Shown in pieces: positions 24,630 to 36,769 of a DNA stretch of 64,000 bases. A program made the translations under genes and the position numbers. Position 1 is the first letter of the stretch, and the number at the start of each line of letters is the position of its first letter. This DNA is from Cavia porcellus (taxonomy: Eukaryota > Chordata > Mammalia > Rodentia > Caviidae), in the NCBI RefSeq assembly GCF_034190915.1, contig NW_026947492.1:17180001-17244000 (forward strand), given 5' to 3'. The notes beneath the pieces were generated by a model. The model was not told where the DNA came from and made no database searches. It saw only the letters and a program-made list of their open reading frames with translations.

Positions 24630-26830
24630 TTTTAAAAGATTACTATTTAATGATAATATTTTTAAATTACCCGCACATAATAAGCTTTCATGTATTTTAA
24701 TTTTAAAACAACATACTTGATCTTACGTTGCATAATTTAAATTAAAATATTTTACAACAAATCAGTATTTTATTTTCACTCAGTGCTGGTTTTCTCTGTT
24801 TAGTAACCTTGTCAATACATTACACCTGGTTTCCATCCTTTCAACCTGATGCAAACTTTTCATGTTTCATTCAGTGTTTTGTTTAATCAAGGACTTCCGT
24901 AGGAATTGTGATTCTAATTTACAAGGAAATAGTTTTAACTTCCTGTTTTGCCCATCCAACAATATTTCATTGAAATCTCTCTAATATTCTTTGTTGTATA
25001 TGAATTATAATTTATTTGTGAACTACATGTAGAAAGAAATTTGTGAATATTTCTATTCCTTACCATTAAACTATAGTGAAAGTCATAATTTTGCATATAT
25101 CTAGAAATTTTATTTCAATAAAATAAATTAGAAAAATATTTTCTTTCAGTTTTATGATCTGACAGTTTTCCTCAGAACCTTAATAATTCACATTCCTCAA
25201 GCTAATGTCTGAATCTTTCCCTAGTATTTCTAAGTTGCATTTCCCCATTAAAGAGTTTGTGTATATTTCCATAAATTTGTAACCTGAACTTCATTTTTAC
25301 ACTATGCTTGCTTATGTCCTCTCTACATGAACTACAGGTTTTTATCTTATAAATAATATAGTAATCAAAATTTTAATAAACTAATTAAAATTTAATTTAC
25401 ATTTCTGTAATCCAGTGTTTGTCTACTGATTTTTTTTTATTTTTATTCTGCCTAGTAGATGTTTCCAAGTTTTACACAAATATATCTATTTCAATGCACA
25501 TGACATAAGTGTGATAAACCTACATATTGGTTCTCTGTTATAAGAAGCTTAAGATGATAGACCATAGTTGCTTTTCTGGATAAGTGCAAAGCGCTCAGAA
25601 TCAATCCTGGCCTCGTTCATTGTATCGAACATTTATTTCACATGTTGCAGTTACTTATGTTTTAAACACAAGTGAGATTGTGGCTAAATGTTTTACTCTG
25701 TCATGTAGAAAAAGAAGTCTAAGTTTGGCAAAGCTCTCTGAGCTCCAGTGTGACCCGACCCCTTCTTGTGCCCCGGTGTCTGTCCCCTCTGATTCTCCTT
25801 CTCCCTAAACTCATTCACCACAGCAGCTTTGCTGTCTTCCAAATCTGTGCAGTGTCTCCTTAAGGCTTTCATACTGCATAGTCCCTTACACTTGCCTAAG
25901 AGCAATTTTTTCAGACGTCTACCTTATATATCGCTTTCTCAATGAATCAAGGGTCATGCCTGATTTAACTTTATGTCTTCAACTAAAATATATTTCCTGA
26001 TATAGACTTACGCATTTCTAGATTTTATCTTCTTAGAAATCAAGAGGCAGAGTGGAACTAGTAGAAAACTTTGTCTGAAAGTATTAATTTAATTTTCATG
26101 ACATTAAAATCTCTACTAAAAGAGTTTTCCATGAACTAGTTTTTAAATATAACTTTACATTAAAATGAGAAAAAATTGCATGATCATTTTGGGGACTTAC
26201 TACGTTAATGAACCCAGCACATCTGCCAATTCACTCCCCATTTTGTTTTCTTACATGAACCTCTGAGGAAGATGGTAACAAGAAGACAGGTAGAGCTCGA
26301 TTTCTTTTACATTTCCTTTATCATTTGTATGCTGTCACTTCTACCCTTTTGGGTCTCAGGAAGTTTATTCTTTAAAAAAGATTCAAAATGTGAGTAGTGG
26401 CCTGGCATTCAGCTGTCAGCTGAAAACTGTGCACTACTGTATTCAGTAACAAAGCTGAAATGTGAAAACAACAAAAGTAAGCAAAGACGTACAGCTGAAA
26501 ACTTGGTTTATTGATAAAAAGCAGAGAGAGCTAAGCTCACTGTCTGTTACACTGAAATATATAACACCACAATCAATAACTTTTATCCTTCTACATATTT
26601 TCCCAATGCTTATCTGGTTGAATAAAACAATATATTTTAATTTTTAATTTTTTTAATATCTGATGACTCTCAATAGCTCTCCTAAGCTTCCCAAAATACG
26701 TTAGTGTATAGAGAAAAAAAAAAAAAACTTTGGTGAAATTAAGAAATTATACCTTTTTATAGTTCAAGGAACGTGATATTACACAATGAAGCCCTATGAC
26801 TCTGTATGGCATCAGACATTCAACTTGAAA
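24630..26830. other. AT-rich spacer, no gene recognised
   Basis: Over 2 kb with no supported feature. The somewhat GC-richer part at 25690-25905 has frames of about 70 codons on both strands without motifs. Confidence 0.4.
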
Positions 26831-26838
26831 GTGATTAT

Positions 26839-26887
26839 GGATCGATCGATAGATAGATAGATAGATAGATAGATAGACAGACAGATG
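26839..26887. repeat. GATA/GACA microsatellite
   Basis: Starts as ATCG units, continues as about nine GATA units and ends in GACA units. It explains the repetitive peptide in the 73-codon frame on the minus strand. Confidence 0.95.
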
Positions 26888-26889
26888 TT

Positions 26890-27940
26890 ACAACTAATCA
26901 TGTAAATCTTGAAAGTGACATGACTTTCTACAAGAGACAACACTTTATCTGGCTGGCCCATAAATACAGATGGGTGCATCCACCTGTCCCTTCTGAGACC
27001 TCCTAACGGTGTGTTTCCTGCCATACCAGGCAAGAAATCCCAAACATGGTAGATCGCTCAGAATTCTAAATCATTATTAACCTGCCATTCTCAGTGAAGA
27101 TGTATCTGTCCTATTTAGAATGATGAAAGATTGCGGTCTTATTTTATATTTTGTCATTTATTTTACATTTTATTAGTGTGTATGTCTTATGGGAAATAGA
27201 TTTTTATGGCACATCCACACTTGCTTATAGCAGGCCTTATGTAATTATTTACTCACTTCCCCTGTTCTCCACAGTCCGCTTGATTCTTTTCTACTTTTCT
27301 AGTTCTTTTTGCCTTTCATTACCCAGAAGAGAAGATGTAAAATACAAATATTAGTTGTTTGATTTTAATAGGTATTCTTCAATGTTCTATGTAAAAAGGA
27401 ATGCTCGTTTTTGAGGAAACTGAATCAGTTCCTAGTGGCAATTTATTCAGATTGAGAAAAACATTTAAAAATATGATGCAATGTATTACATGTCAAATAG
27501 AAGAAATAATCAAGGAAAAAAATCACTAAAATGGAAACCAGACAACAGAACCCCTGCCCACGCTTAGGCAAACAGAAAGTGCTTCCAGGTTCAGAGAACT
27601 GGCAGGAAATAGGAGAGGGGGAAATGAGGAGATTATGTGTACAGAAATATAGGGAATAAAGTTTAAAACTGTACCAACCACCAAACAAATGTTTGGAGTT
27701 CTTGCAGATGATATTTCACTTTGCTGTTTTATCCACAGCTGCCTATTGGCACAATCGATTACTTTACACATTATGATTTCTATAATTATGTAAATTCCAT
27801 TCACTTTTAAAAAGATAGAATCAATTATTCATTGATGCAAACTCTCATGAAGGAAACATTTGTTGGATAATAAGAATCAGTTTAGAAACGTGTGGACTCT
27901 GTGCTTTGGCTGACTCAAACGAGAGCTACTAATGTAGTGT
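26890..27940. other. Spacer, no gene recognised
   Basis: AT-rich, with short motif-free frames (up to 92 codons). No recognised repeat. Confidence 0.4.
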
Positions 27941-27949
27941 ATAAGCTTG

Positions 27950-28500
27950 GGTGACTGATTTATTTCACTCAAAATTGTATTTTCCAGCCACACTCATTTT
28001 CTCACCGATATCTCTAATTTGTTCTTTACAGCCAAGTACTATTCCATGATTTCATTTATCTAATCATCTTTATTTCTTTATCCAATCATCTGTTTTGGGA
28101 TACACAGCTGTTTCCAGGATTTAGCTATGATGACTTGTGCCACACTAAACATTGGTGTACATGAACCTCTGTAGTACAATGTCTTTAGCTGTTTGAGGAA
28201 GAGAGCACAATAAAGATAGCTAAGTGGACACAATAAAGCAGTTCTCAGGCAAATGGGAATGGGGCCAGAAGATCAAGGTGGAAGTACAGGACAAATAAGT
28301 GGAATAAGCATATGCCAGATGAAGGAACCTGATAGTCTCAATGAATAGAAACATTATATGTCATAAACATGAGCCAAGATTAATAACATCAACGAGAACA
28401 GAAATAGGGATAGAGGATTTAGAGTAGAGGGAGAAAGGGGATGTAGGAGGGAAGGGGAAGCAGATTTTAAAAAGAAACAAGTTGTATTATGTATATATAA
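27950..28500. mobile_element. Old L1 with opposed halves
   Basis: 27950-28195 reads as antisense L1 ORF2 end (TTTATTTCACTCAAAATTGT, AGTACTATTCCATGATTTCA, then TTGTGCCACACTAAACATTG). 28200-28470 reads as a sense, purine-rich L1-type 3' UTR (GGGAGAAAGGGGATGTAGGA) ending in an A-rich stretch. The arrangement is what a 5'-inverted insertion leaves, but both halves are old, so two separate remnants cannot be excluded. Confidence 0.5.
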
Positions 28501-28509
28501 CTACTCCCA

Positions 28510-30230
28510 AGATTTTTGTGAACTCTGTACTGCAAACATGTACTGAAAACAAAAACAAAACTTACATGATAATTAAAAGATGTTTTGTTGTTTTTATAAT
28601 GACAGAGTGCCAGAAAGCTTTCTCCCGAAAAATGCAAAATCACACTGAAAAAACACATTTCACAAAATCTCAGACTCTGCTGACACTAACTTCGGCAATT
28701 TATATCTAAAGTTTTAGGCCAGGGTTTGGTCATCTGTTCATACTCCACTGTATACATCAGAGAATAATAAATAAATTCTTATCCATAGCTCTTATTTTAT
28801 GTAACTGAGGATTTCTAGTTCTTCTTTGTGCTTCTTTATCTCTGTCATTCCTATAACTCAGAAAAAGTGTTTATCTACTAATGTGTGATATTAAATACTG
28901 TAACTCAACATTTGGGACTCAAAAACTATGAAGTTGAATTAAAATTATAGTTCACGGTTCTGACAATCTTTATGATGAAAATAATAAATATAATACAGGA
29001 TATATCTATGATGAAATATTCCCACATTTCTGGGAAATATTTTTTTCATCACACACTATCCATAATAATTCTTCAAAAATGATCCAGACATTCTTTTAGA
29101 TATGACTACCCTAAGTATCATGAAACATAAATCTACACCATTGTATATATATTGATTTGCATTCATAGACACTAGTAAATATTCTTCATTGGGTGTGGAA
29201 GAGAATTATCTACCAAAGACTAATAAAGATCATCCTCCAGTAATCGTTCAAATTATGCTCTCCTCTTGTGAGTTCTATGCCACCAGAATTTTTATCTATG
29301 CTTGAGTATTCTAAAGATTTTTTTGATTAGTCTAATGTTCAGTTCATTAAAATTATAAACAATTTTTAAAAAATCTAATGTATGATTATATTCAGCATAA
29401 GTAAAATTATGAATTATATATTTCAAATATTTTATGATATTAATAGATAATAACTACCATGAAAATCTACAAATAGAGTATCATCCACACACTGTGAACC
29501 TTCTACATGACATCAAATATCAGTTTGAATATGAGACTTGTGCTGATGCTGGGATTCACAGAGAATAATAACACTCATTATTTAAATCATCTACCTTATG
29601 AATTTCCCTTAATTGAATAAAGCAGGGTAAAAGGACCATAATGGCTCATTCTCAATTAACAGAACTATGAAATATAAAATGATATATTACTATCTAGAAA
29701 TGTATTTGAGCATTTTGCTTATATTTGTGTTTTGAATAATTTTTATGCATTAAATCTCTTATTCTTTACAAAGTGAAAATAAACAATAATTTTTAAGACC
29801 GCATAGATTTGGAATGCATACATGAAATCCTAGTATCAGTTCTAACATGTAAATTGTGATTTGGACCCACCTGGGAACACCCCTGAGTATGAGAGCCATC
29901 ATGTCTGAAACAGGAATATTGTGGATTCTCTCTTCCCCACTGGCCTCCCATTTCTTCCATAATAAGAACAGCAATTGACAGCTGACACAATGTGAAGGAT
30001 ACTGTGAAAGACTTCTAAGAATTACAGCAACTCCTGCTGTGTCTCTATACATTGGCTTTTTGCACTTCGTATCATAGACACAGTAAACAATCCGGATTAT
30101 TCCACCAGGCTCCCGCTCACTGAGGAAGATGGAGGGTCTTCTTCATCAGTAAAATTTCATGACAACAAGAAACATTTTAATGCAAGTACACCATTAAACA
30201 AAACTTTGCCTAAACCATTTGGTCTAGTGA
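28510..30230. other. AT-rich spacer, no gene recognised
   Basis: About 1.7 kb with no supported coding or repeat landmark. Two overlapping minus frames near 29760-30050 (97 and 65 codons) have no motif. Confidence 0.4.
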
Positions 30231-30235
30231 TGTTA

Positions 30236-31090
30236 TCAATTGAAAACTTGTGGTCACCTTAATACCAGCTGAATTAAATCAGCATGGTGCTGAGTAAAGA
30301 TGGCCCACCTAAGGAAAGTTGTCAGCATAAATGGAGATGTGGAGAACAAGCATGGGGCATTGTGTGTTCTCTAAGTGTTGTTGTTTTGAGCTGTTGATTC
30401 TCTTAGAGGAACTCTTCATAGCCACTTCCCTGATATGAATTCAGCCATTCTTATCAGAAGAGTTCAGGACCTAGTTGGTGAAAATGGCTGTGGTACACTT
30501 TGGGGGATCTCTACTGCTTACACTGAGCATCACTTCCTGGCTCCAGAGGGGAAGATGGGTGCTGTTTAATCTCCAGGAGAAGCTTGTCATGCTGGCTTCC
30601 TGACATGTTATCATCAGAGGAGCTCAGGACCTCATTACCACTGATGATGGCTGGGACATTTTTCAGGGGAGCTCTGATCCTTATTTTGAATGCCATTTCT
30701 TGGCTCCAGTGTAGAAGCCTCAACTTACCAACACAGCTCCTTCACTCCACTGCCATAGAACTTCTGGCTTCCACTACTGACCTTTGAGTCTTCCCAGTGC
30801 AGATCCATAAAACAGACTGGCATGGGTCATTGTCGGTGGCTCTATGCCTCCAGTTGGCCTCGTGGGAGGCATTGTCCTAGGCTCCAGGTTTTTACCTGGA
30901 CTCATATGGGACATTGCTGTGGGATCCGGGGCCCTTGTCTGGATTTTCTAGGTGTTTAGTGTTTTGGACAGATTTCCTTCACTTTCTTATATTTAACTCT
31001 AATGACTATCACAAAATAATAATGTAAATTCTGTGTCCTGCATGTAATTGTTCTTGCAACTCCTGACTTCAACAAGTAGTAAGCTTAACT
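30236..31090 (+). repeat. Unclassified ~0.85 kb interspersed repeat, copy R1
   Basis: One of three copies in the window (others at 31390-32205, reversed, and 49838-50665). Shared blocks in order: CAGCATGGTGCTGAG; GAGGAAAGTTG.CAGCATAAA; CACTTCCTGGCTCCAGAGGG; TTTCTGGCTTCCA; GGACATTGCTGTG; TTTTCTAGGTGTTTAGTGTT; and TGATTACCATCA-like sequence near the end. Inside it, 30395-30545 and 30569-30705 are a diverged direct duplication of a ~150-bp unit ending in TGGCTCCAG. No conserved frame, clear LTR ends or poly(A) was found, so its class is open. Confidence 0.8.
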
Positions 31091-31389
31091 ACTACTTAAT
31101 TATCAGTGAAGTACCCCAGTACAAAAAAGAAAAACAATCCTTCCATACTTATGGAAAGCTGCCATGAAGACATGTTTCTGCCCAGTGAGGGATAAACAGA
31201 GAGAATAGCCAAATATTTGTAATTAAACTACCAAACCTACATTATAAGTGAAAAATATGAAACTTTACACCCAGGACCCAGGGTCCATCTGGTGTTATTT
31301 TACATTAACATTTATAGAACCACTTACCTTTACTTCAGGGAGAAAATCCTTAATGATGTAGGAAAATAGAAATTTCTTTCTTAATACTG

Positions 31390-32205
31390 TTCTTCAGTGG
31401 AACAAGTAGTAAAGAACAGCACTGACAGTTGTAATCAGGGGTTGTGCAGAGAACAATTGGAATCAGGACATGGAGTTTATAATATTATTTCATGACATCA
31501 CTGGGAGTCAACACAAGAAAATGCAGGAAATCTATCTACAACACCAAACACATAGAATATTTAGCCAAGGTCCTGAATCCCACAGCAATGTTCCACATGA
31601 GTCCAGATGAAGACCCAGAGCTCATGAAAATGCCTCCCACAAGTCCAACTGGAGATGACTCACAACAGTCTCTTGTACAGATCTGTGCTGGGAAGGTCCA
31701 AAGGTCAGTGGTGGAAGCCAGAAATTCTATGTCAGTAGGGTCAAGGAGCTGTGCTGGTAGGTTGAGGGTTCTAGTTTGGAGCCAAAATGTCACACTCACA
31801 AAAGGACCAGTGCTGTCCTGAAAAGCACCACAGCCATCCTCAGTGACATGGAGGCTCCAAGCTCCTCTGATTATAAGCACAGTCGAGTACATGCCAGGAA
31901 ACCAGCGTGACTAGTTCATCCTGGAGACCAAGCAACACATGTCTTACCCTCTGGAGCCAGGAAGCAGTGCTTGATGTGAGGATCAGAGCTTTTCCAGGAG
32001 AACCAATGGCTCAAACAGCAACTTGTAGGAGAACCCACAATGCCTCAAGCAATAACACATTAACACAAAACTTCTTCTTCTCCACCTCTCTGTTTATGCT
32101 GGCAACTTTCCTCAGGTGGAACATCAATCTCAGCACCATGTTGATGTAATCCTGCTTGCGTTAAGTTGACCACCAGGTCTTAAACCATAACAACAGTCAA
32201 AATGG
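31390..32205 (-). repeat. Unclassified interspersed repeat, copy R2 (reversed)
   Basis: Reverse complement of R1 across nearly its whole length, with only about 300 bp between them, so R1 and R2 form a large inverted pair. The first of the two ~150-bp internal units seen in R1 and R3 is largely missing here. Frames of 109 and 118 codons run through it on opposite strands but are not conserved in R1 or R3. Confidence 0.8.
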
Positions 32206-32497
32206 TAAAGCAAGGAAAAAGGTGTACTACAGGTAAATAGAAACACATTGTGAGAAGATTTCAATTTCCTTTAGTATGATAAAAACAAATAAATTCAATC
32301 TGTCTTCCCTATATGCTCACTTCCAAACATCGTGTTTTACCCAATTCAAAGATATATTTAAATTTTAACTTAAATGTACAAAGTGTGGCTATGTGGCAGG
32401 AAAAAATAGAAAAAAAAATAATGTCACTAAAATGTTGTAGTTAAATATATTGCATCTTCCTGGCCTGTCATGACACATGTGGTGACAGGGTATCTAA

Positions 32498-33397
32498 TCA
32501 ACACTTTCTCCTGCTCAGGCATTTTCTCAGAGCTAATTGAACATCTTCATTTTAAACTTGTAAATTTAATTGTTCATCGTAGGGACTACTGGTATAAAAG
32601 ACAGAAGTTGTTTCCTTATCCATGGGCCCAAAAAAATGGCTTAAAATACTTATAAACAGCTGGTCCAAAGAAAAGAGAAACTAATATGTGGGAATTGCAG
32701 TTTCTGAATGATTTTGACCTGTCCTACGTGCAGCTGATGGAAGACAATGGAAAGGATAAAACCATAAAAACAAAAATAGATAAACTGGGCAGGATGATGT
32801 GGTTACTCCTACGATAAATACCAACAGCTTATTGACACAGGTGCCGGTGCAGGAGAGCTGGATCACAGGGAGAATGTCACAGAAATACAGGGAGAGTGTC
32901 ACAGAAATAGGAGTTTCTAGTGTTTGTGTCACACGTCAATCTCAGCATGCATCCTATGTGGGCCATGGCACCAGAAGATGCCATCAGGTATGAACCAAGT
33001 GTTAGGTTGCTACACACTTGGGGAGACATGAAAATGGTATACACCAATGACTTAACTAGCATCACATACAAATCATAAGGCTTAGACATCAGCACATAGC
33101 ATAAAGAAATGAGAAAAAACGTAGAGCAGGGTCATATATCTGATGTAAGATTATATTTTTTAATATGCAATTTGCTGATATTGTGGGAGTAAGCACTGAA
33201 AATCAACAGAAGTCAGCGCTATAAGGAAGAAACTACATAGGTGTATGAAAGTCCAAACTCTGCCTATTAAAGCCCACAATTCCCAATATAGTGACCACAC
33301 ACATTACTACAAAGAACAGAGCTATCCGAAGATTACTTTGGTCTGTTAACCGCACAAGAATAAATTCAGTCACAAAAGGGCCTTTTTCAGGAGACAT
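32498..33397 (-). pseudogene. Olfactory receptor pseudogene (outer end of duplication arm A)
   Basis: Full-length but badly decayed. The ATG is at 33397-33395 (MSPEKGPFVTEFIL). The LHTPMYFF block is reduced to FHTPM followed by a stop, and DRY has become YDLYVM. TM4 and ECL2 are readable (GSYLMASSGAMAHIGCMLRL). The FCDILPV segment is duplicated in tandem by 22 bp at 32867-32888 and 32889-32910, which shifts the frame. After TM5 the text is out of frame. The C terminus can still be recognised as DVQLALRK then CLSRRKC and a TGA at 32498-32500. The splice acceptor before the ATG seen in other ORs here (..CCATAG or ..TCACAG) reads CCATCG. It is the paralogue of the fragment at 46735-47112. Confidence 0.9.
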
Positions 33398-33659
33398 TCT
33401 TCTCCAAGTCGATGGAGAACAGTAAATAAATGTCCACTAGAGAACAATTTGGCTCTTCCAATGTTAGTTCTTTCCCCTCCCTTGAGGTACATTCTGGGAA
33501 CACCTGAAAGTAGCCCGGAATGAACTGCTCAAAAGGAAAGACAAACTAGGGTAGGGGAAAGGAGGAAAGAAAGATTATATGTAGATAGGAAGATAGACAG
33601 AGAGAAAAGATAGACAATTATACTACTAATCTCTATTAGTTCATCAAAAAAAAGAGTTT

Positions 33660-33828
33660 GTGCTCACATTGTTTGATAGTGTGATCATTTTTTCATGCTT
33701 ACATCTTGTGATATGAACGACTACTTTGAAGATAACAATATACAATATATTAACCAGTGTTAAACTATTATTTTATTTTGAAATTCTATATTATCATTTT
33801 TATTTTTTTCATTTTTAAAATTTAAAAA

Positions 33829-33830
<2 letters not shown>
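33660..33830 (+). mobile_element. L1 3' UTR fragment
   Basis: Diverged copy of the L1 3' end, alignable with 1550-1690: TTGTGATATGAACGACTACTT, then AACAATATACAATATATTAA, then T-rich sequence and an A-rich tail that passes into a TA microsatellite. Absent from arm B at the matching place, so it probably inserted after the duplication. Confidence 0.65.

Positions 33831-33873
<43 letters not shown>
33829..33873. repeat. TA dinucleotide repeat
   Basis: Uninterrupted TA units directly following the L1 fragment tail. Confidence 0.95.
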
Positions 33874-33875
<2 letters not shown>

Positions 33876-35025
33876 TAAACCAAAAAGAATCAGCCAGTGT
33901 GCAGCATAACTTACACTGCAGAGGACATTCAGTGAGACTTAATAAGAACATGTCTTCTGAAGAAAACAGGCTAAAAAAGAAGAAGAAACTAGGATATACA
34001 TTTTCACATCACATACCCATCCCTGGAATCCTCACTTGGTCAGTAAAGCTAGAGGCAGGAGACATGTCAGTCTGGTGCTGCCTTTTAGGGCAGATTAGAC
34101 CATGATGGGGTGGGAGTTAGTATATTTTTCAAACTTCCTACTTCAAAAGTGAAAGACCAGATTCTAAGAGAGGTTATTTATTCTACAATGGCACAGACAA
34201 AGTGATATGTCTGGATGAGCGAGAGTTCCTTCCTAGAGAGTAAAGCATCCACGGAAATCCTATCACACTTGTCTCTGCTACTATCTTCAAGCACTCTTTG
34301 CTGCCTGGAGTGATGTCTTTTGCTAGAGTTGACACACTGCAACAAGGAGGGAAACGACATGGGGTCAGGGTGCTGTCTTCCATCCAACACTAAGGGTGTT
34401 GGAAAACATGGAATTCAGTAACATCAGCAGTCGAGACTTGGGGATTCTTGATGCTGTGTTTTATGCCTTACGTTTCCCGTGGGAAGAAGGATTTTGAGAT
34501 TATGAGTTTTGGTGTCCTATGATTCTAGGAGGTTGTAATCCTGACTATTTTTGATGTACCCTGGAATCTTTTTTCAATATGTCATAATTTATAATTATGA
34601 GATTAGCTGTGTGGCAGCAGACAAAAAGTCTTTATTACCACATTTGCCACTTACGAGACACAGAGAATTTAACATGAATTTAGGGATTTAAACATGGAAT
34701 TATAAACAAAATGCAGGAACATTCAATCTGCTCCCTAGAGAATAGATGCCAGGTGTAAATATCACATAATGTAATTGTATTTACAACCAGGGCCATGATC
34801 TGTTTTTAACCACTGAAATCCATGCACTTTTACTCAAATTACACTTCAGCCTACAAGGTTAATGCTCCAAAGCACAGTGAAAAATAAATTCCATTTCTCC
34901 ATTAATTTCAGTTATGTAGGGAATTTACTGCTTGGGTTTTTCCCAGCATTTTTCATGCATCTCAATTTGATATTTCCCATACTTGTTTCCAGGCTTTCTA
35001 TGTCTATTACTGAAAATGATCATGG

Positions 35026-35085
35026 GTGCAAGTCACTCAAGTGCAAGTCACATCAATTGCACAGGTGCAAGTCACATCAACTGCA
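35026..35085 (+). repeat. Local triplication of a GTGCAAGTCAC unit
   Basis: GTGCAAGTCAC starts at 35026, 35041 and 35065, the last two followed by ATCAAYTGCA. Arm B has the unit once, so the amplification is specific to arm A. Confidence 0.85.
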
Positions 35086-36658
35086 ATAACCCTAAAATAT
35101 CTTTCAACCATTCATTTTCCTTCTAAAGAGTTTACTTGTAGAAGCTTCCTGGGAATCTCTACCTGGGGGTCTTGCTCAATCTTTAAATGGAAGAACTCAG
35201 TAATAAGGCCATCCTCATAGTAAATGGTGGATTCGACAATATTCAAAGGTCTGTGTTTCAATCCCTCCTCCCCAGCATGCTTTTTAATCAAAGTACCCTG
35301 GGTATCTTGTTGAACTTCTTTTTGCTTCAAGTTCATAATTCCTAAAATAGAGACAATGATGGCTGTATCTCATTCATGGCTATTTGTGAAAATTAAATAA
35401 GATACTATAACTCAAATGAGTACCCCATGCCAGGAATATGGAAAACTGTTAACAAACATTAGCTGTTATTAGGCGTAAACATCTAGTACATTTCTATCAT
35501 CACACTTATCAGACATTTTCTGCCCTAATGATTGTGTTTCTGTAAGAAGTCTATGTTTTACAAGGATAAAGATCACTTCTACCTTATGTACTACCTTCCT
35601 CTCAGTAATAAGTTCACTACAGAATATCTGAGAGGAACTCCTGAAGTATTTATAGATATTATAGTGTTTGACTGAATAACTTTGTTATCTTTTCCACATT
35701 CCTTACCTGCTTAGGAATAGAGGTTATATAACCACAATGACTCCCATCCCTTCTCCTCAGAGGCAACACAGGCTTAGCTACATTTTTAACAAAATGTCTA
35801 GAATAAACAAATGCATATACAGAAAGCAAACTGGCTACATTCCAGGATCTATACTTCTGAACTGTATCCAAAAACTATAGTGCCCAGTTATACACTGTTG
35901 AATATCAGATTAATTAAAGTGAATAATTCGTAGGTAACAACTCAGGGCATGTCAGTATTAAACTCTAACCACCCCATAAAAGATTTCCCTGCCATAATCA
36001 GCTTAGCTCAGGGCAACATTGCAATAGAAATTCCATTTTAAGGCTCCTGCTGAAGTAGTTCTCCAGAAATTTTCTCTATTCCTTTGCAATTCTCCTGTTA
36101 CTCTACATTGATCATAGATGCACAATAGATTCAAAGGCTGGACTTTGCATCTCTACCTGTATGGTCTTAAGCATGAATATTCCTTCATCAAGAGAAAAAA
36201 AAAATAAAATGACGCCCTTAACTGAAACTTTAAAGAATGTGACACTCAGTATGGGACACTAGGTTAGGCTATTCTTCTAAGAGAACTGTGGACAAATTTA
36301 TGTTTTCAAAAAGTAGGTCCCACCTGATTAAGATTCGTTGCATATATTTTGATGTGCGTTTTAAAGGGTGACAAGGCAATAGACTCTGTCTTGAAAAACT
36401 CGGGCCTGGTTATGTAGCTGAAGAAGTAAAGAATCTCAGCATCACATGTGAGACAGTGTTCACTAGTCAGGAATTCCACATGTGGTTCTGAATGACAGAC
36501 ACAAACCAGCAACATGTGGACAAATATACTCAGTATAATTTCTTACAATAAATTAGTGTACCAATGCAATATCTTTATGAGTAGCATTGGAAAATTTTTG
36601 GCACAGTCACAGGCCTCACCAATCCTAATATATCTACAGATACATAAATGTTATGCAA

Positions 36659-36752
36659 GGGCCAGGGACTCAGCTCAGCAGTTCAGATGCTTGCCTTGTA
36701 AGTGCCAGATCATGAATTTCATCCCTGGACCAAAGAACAAAACAAAACAAAG
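36659..36752 (+). mobile_element. ID SINE with 12-bp target duplication
   Basis: Diverged ID body (CAGGGACTCAGCTCAGCAG, TGCTTGCCTTGTAAGTG, then ATTTCATCCCTGGACC) and an AAAC-type tail. AATGTTATGCAA at 36647-36658 and AATGTTGTGCAA at 36753-36764 flank it with one mismatch. Confidence 0.9.
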
Positions 36753-36769
36753 AATGTTGTGCAAAATGT

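Larger units (their letters stand above)
32498..36176 (+). repeat. Inverted segmental duplication, arm A
   Basis: Matches the reverse complement of arm B (44798-47112) at roughly 80-85% by eye. Corresponding points: the OR pseudogene; OR upstream sequence at 33480-33540 with 46630-46700; 33905-33960 with 46540-46600; 34180-34330 with 46180-46290; 34600-34670 with 45830-45900; 34950-35190 with 45360-45590; 35330-35475 with 45075-45200; and 35905-36176 with 44798-45040. Arm A has extra material at about 33541-33880 (L1 fragment plus TA repeat) and at about 35485-35905. MIR sequence within both arms (A: 35380-35470) is an ancestral part of the unit. Confidence 0.85.

Noticed and set aside
31492..31892. 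109- and 118-codon frames on both strands
   Set aside because: They lie in repeat copy R2 and are not open in R1 or R3, so they are not a conserved gene of the element.
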